Source: Actinomycetes bacterium (lineage in GTDB: Bacteria; Actinomycetota; Actinomycetes; Propionibacteriales; Propionibacteriaceae). Taken from it: a stretch of DNA of 15,560 nt. Both the position numbers and the translations under genes were made by a program. Numbering within the stretch: the first letter of the stretch is position 1; each line of letters begins with the position of its first letter. Shown here piece by piece: positions 13,774 to 15,560 of this stretch. The stretch spans positions 1 to 15,560 of the forward strand of contig JAKOQD010000169.1 in assembly GCA_029778515.1 (NCBI GenBank), read 5' to 3'. The notes under the pieces are model-generated. The model saw only the letters and a list, made by a program, of their open reading frames with translations. It made no database searches and was not told where the DNA came from.

Positions 13774-14493
13774 TCAGCCAGCCGCGGCAGGAGTCGGACG
13801 GTGCCGCACCTCGGCGTCCACCAGGCTGCGCCAGGAACGCACCAGGGCCTCGTCCACGTAGGCCTTGAACGAGCCGCCGGGGCGGGCGGCCTTGCCGATG
13901 TGGAACGCACGGACGCCGGCGCGGGCCAGCCAGGGCACGTGATCAGGGTGCAACCCCCCACCGGCCATGATCACCGAAGCCGCCCACGGATCGGCCTTCG
14001 CCCTTGCCAGCAGGTCGCTTAGGCCGTGCTCCACGTCGCGGGCCGAACCGGCGGTGAGCACCTGGTCCAGCCGCGGCAGCGTCCGTAGCGCCGCCCATGC
14101 TTTGTCGGCGTCCAGGCACGCGTCCACCGCACGATGGAAGGTCCACGGCCACGTGCCGTCGCCGACGAGTTCGGTCACCACGCCAACATCCACGTCGCCC
14201 AGACCGTTGAGGAAGCCGAGCACCATGCCGTCGGCCCCAGCGTCGGCGTAGCTGGCCATCAGGCCACGCAGCCGCACCGCCTCACCGCCATCCGTCCCGA
14301 ACCCGGCACGCAGCCGCACCATCACTCGCAGCTGAATACTGGTCGCCCGGCGAACCTGGTCGACCAACTGCGGGGTGGGCGAAAGTCCGTCCTCATCCAG
14401 GGTTCCGCAAAGTTCGATGCGGTCGGCACCGCCCGCCTCGGCGCGTTCGGCGTCCGCGGGCAACAACGCGATTACTTCGAGCAGGCCGCTCAT
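13774..14493 (-). CDS. cutC: CutC family protein (divergent actinobacterial form)
   Basis: This 239-residue protein follows the CutC TIM-barrel family: AERAEAGGADRIELCGTLDEDGLSP (15-39) near the start, YADAGADGMVLGFLNGLGDVD (82-102), TFHRAVDACLD (118-128), LDQVLTAGSA (142-151) and GGGLHPDHV (178-186). The family was linked to copper homeostasis in E. coli, though that role has been disputed, so no reaction is assigned. Most CutC proteins carry RPRGGDF after the third strand; here residues 60-65 read RLRAGF, so that signature is degenerate. The ATG at 14493 is the longest start. CATCAT six bases upstream is a weak candidate -10. The location next to a CDF metal transporter is suggestive only, because the genes converge. 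Confidence 0.85.
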   Translation of the reverse strand: MSGLLEVIALLPADAERAEAGGADRIELCGTLDEDGLSPTPQLVDQVRRATSIQLRVMVRLRAGFGTDGGEAVRLRGLMASYADAGADGMVLGFLNGLGDVDVGVVTELVGDGTWPWTFHRAVDACLDADKAWAALRTLPRLDQVLTAGSARDVEHGLSDLLARAKADPWAASVIMAGGGLHPDHVPWLARAGVRAFHIGKAARPGGSFKAYVDEALVRSWRSLVDAEVRHRPTPAAAG

Positions 14494-14740
14494 GGCTCAA
14501 TGATGGGACGCGTAAGCCCGCGCACCCGGCAGACACGCGGGTTTGAGCGGGCGAGGGCCGCGTCAGGGAACCGCTGAGCACAGGGCGCTGGGACCGCCGG
14601 CCCTCGGGTTGCGCCTTCCCCGACCCCGCAGGAGGGCTCCATAACCTCTCAAAATCGGGTTGAACCGACCTACGTGACGGCAACGCTCACTGCGCAGAAC
14701 CTGGACCCACGCCTGTGACCGGGCCGTGAATGAATACAAA
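14494..14740. other. Non-coding gap between groEL terminator and cutC
   Basis: This roughly 250-base stretch shows no gene with good codon use on either strand and no tRNA. It holds a 9-bp inverted repeat (CGAGGGCCG at 14552-14560, CGGCCCTCG at 14598-14606) around a 37-base loop, and the upstream region of cutC. Confidence 0.5.
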
Positions 14741-14770
14741 CGAGGGCGGCCCCTAACGGGACCGCCCTCG
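14741..14770 (-). terminator. Intrinsic terminator of groEL
   Basis: The 9-bp perfect stem CGAGGGCGG (14741-14749) with CCGCCCTCG (14762-14770) can extend by three more G-C pairs past one bulged base. On the minus strand it lies 18 bases after the groEL stop and is followed by a T-rich run (TTTGTATTCATT). This is a classic factor-independent terminator. Confidence 0.85.
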
Positions 14771-14788
14771 CGTGGTGTCAGTGCTGGA

Positions 14789-15560
<772 letters not shown>

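Noticed and set aside
14655..14690. tRNA-like GGTTCAACC segment in the groEL-cutC gap (minus strand)
   Set aside because: The flanking bases do not form a 5-bp T-arm, and no acceptor, D or anticodon arms can be placed around it.

Overview
The window is high-GC, gene-dense chromosomal DNA of an actinobacterium. This rests on base composition, frequent GTG starts, stop/start overlaps, and families typical of Actinomycetota: acVLRF1, DUF3027, DUF2530, a cold-shock protein with a C-terminal extension, and a stand-alone GroEL with a GGM tail. Genus cannot be fixed; Propionibacteriales or a relative is only a guess. No prophage, insertion sequence, CRISPR array, tRNA or rRNA is visible.

Layout. 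(1) 1-1761: the 3' part of an actinobacterial Vms1-like release factor, then two tiny membrane-protein genes on the minus strand (85 and 31 codons), diverging from an unrecognised 216-residue protein. (2) 1762-7149: an operator-controlled efflux operon of TetR regulator, membrane-fusion protein, ABC ATPase and two-module FtsX/MacB permease, with each gene overlapping the next by 4 bases. A perfect TetR-type palindrome lies at the putative promoter. (3) 7150-10486: a housekeeping block with a purine permease of the AzgA/PbuG group diverging from a DUF2530 membrane protein, which converges on cspA-DUF3027. (4) 10648-13704: a proline-rich four-helix membrane protein, a membrane-anchored protein with a DUF4352-like domain, a Nudix hydrolase and a CDF metal transporter, all on the plus strand. 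(5) 13774-15560: a divergent CutC family protein and the C-terminal half of groEL2 with its terminator, both on the minus strand.

Two non-coding themes run through the window. First, at least six gene starts have a TANNNT hexamer 6-7 bases before the start codon with no room for a leader. This is the signature of leaderless mRNAs and it decides several starts. Second, the gaps between convergent genes hold repeats. Hairpin-forming REP-like 27-mers lie at 7156-7258 and again at 13735-13761. A compact tandem array of 46-bp and 32-bp units at 9174-9329 contains the stop codons of both flanking genes.

I found no clearly undescribed multi-gene system. The best leads are the 31-codon leaderless gene whose stop codon forms half of the next promoter, the tandem array that encodes the tail of the DUF2530 protein, the paired REP-like elements, and the uncharacterised 267/259-residue membrane-protein pair.
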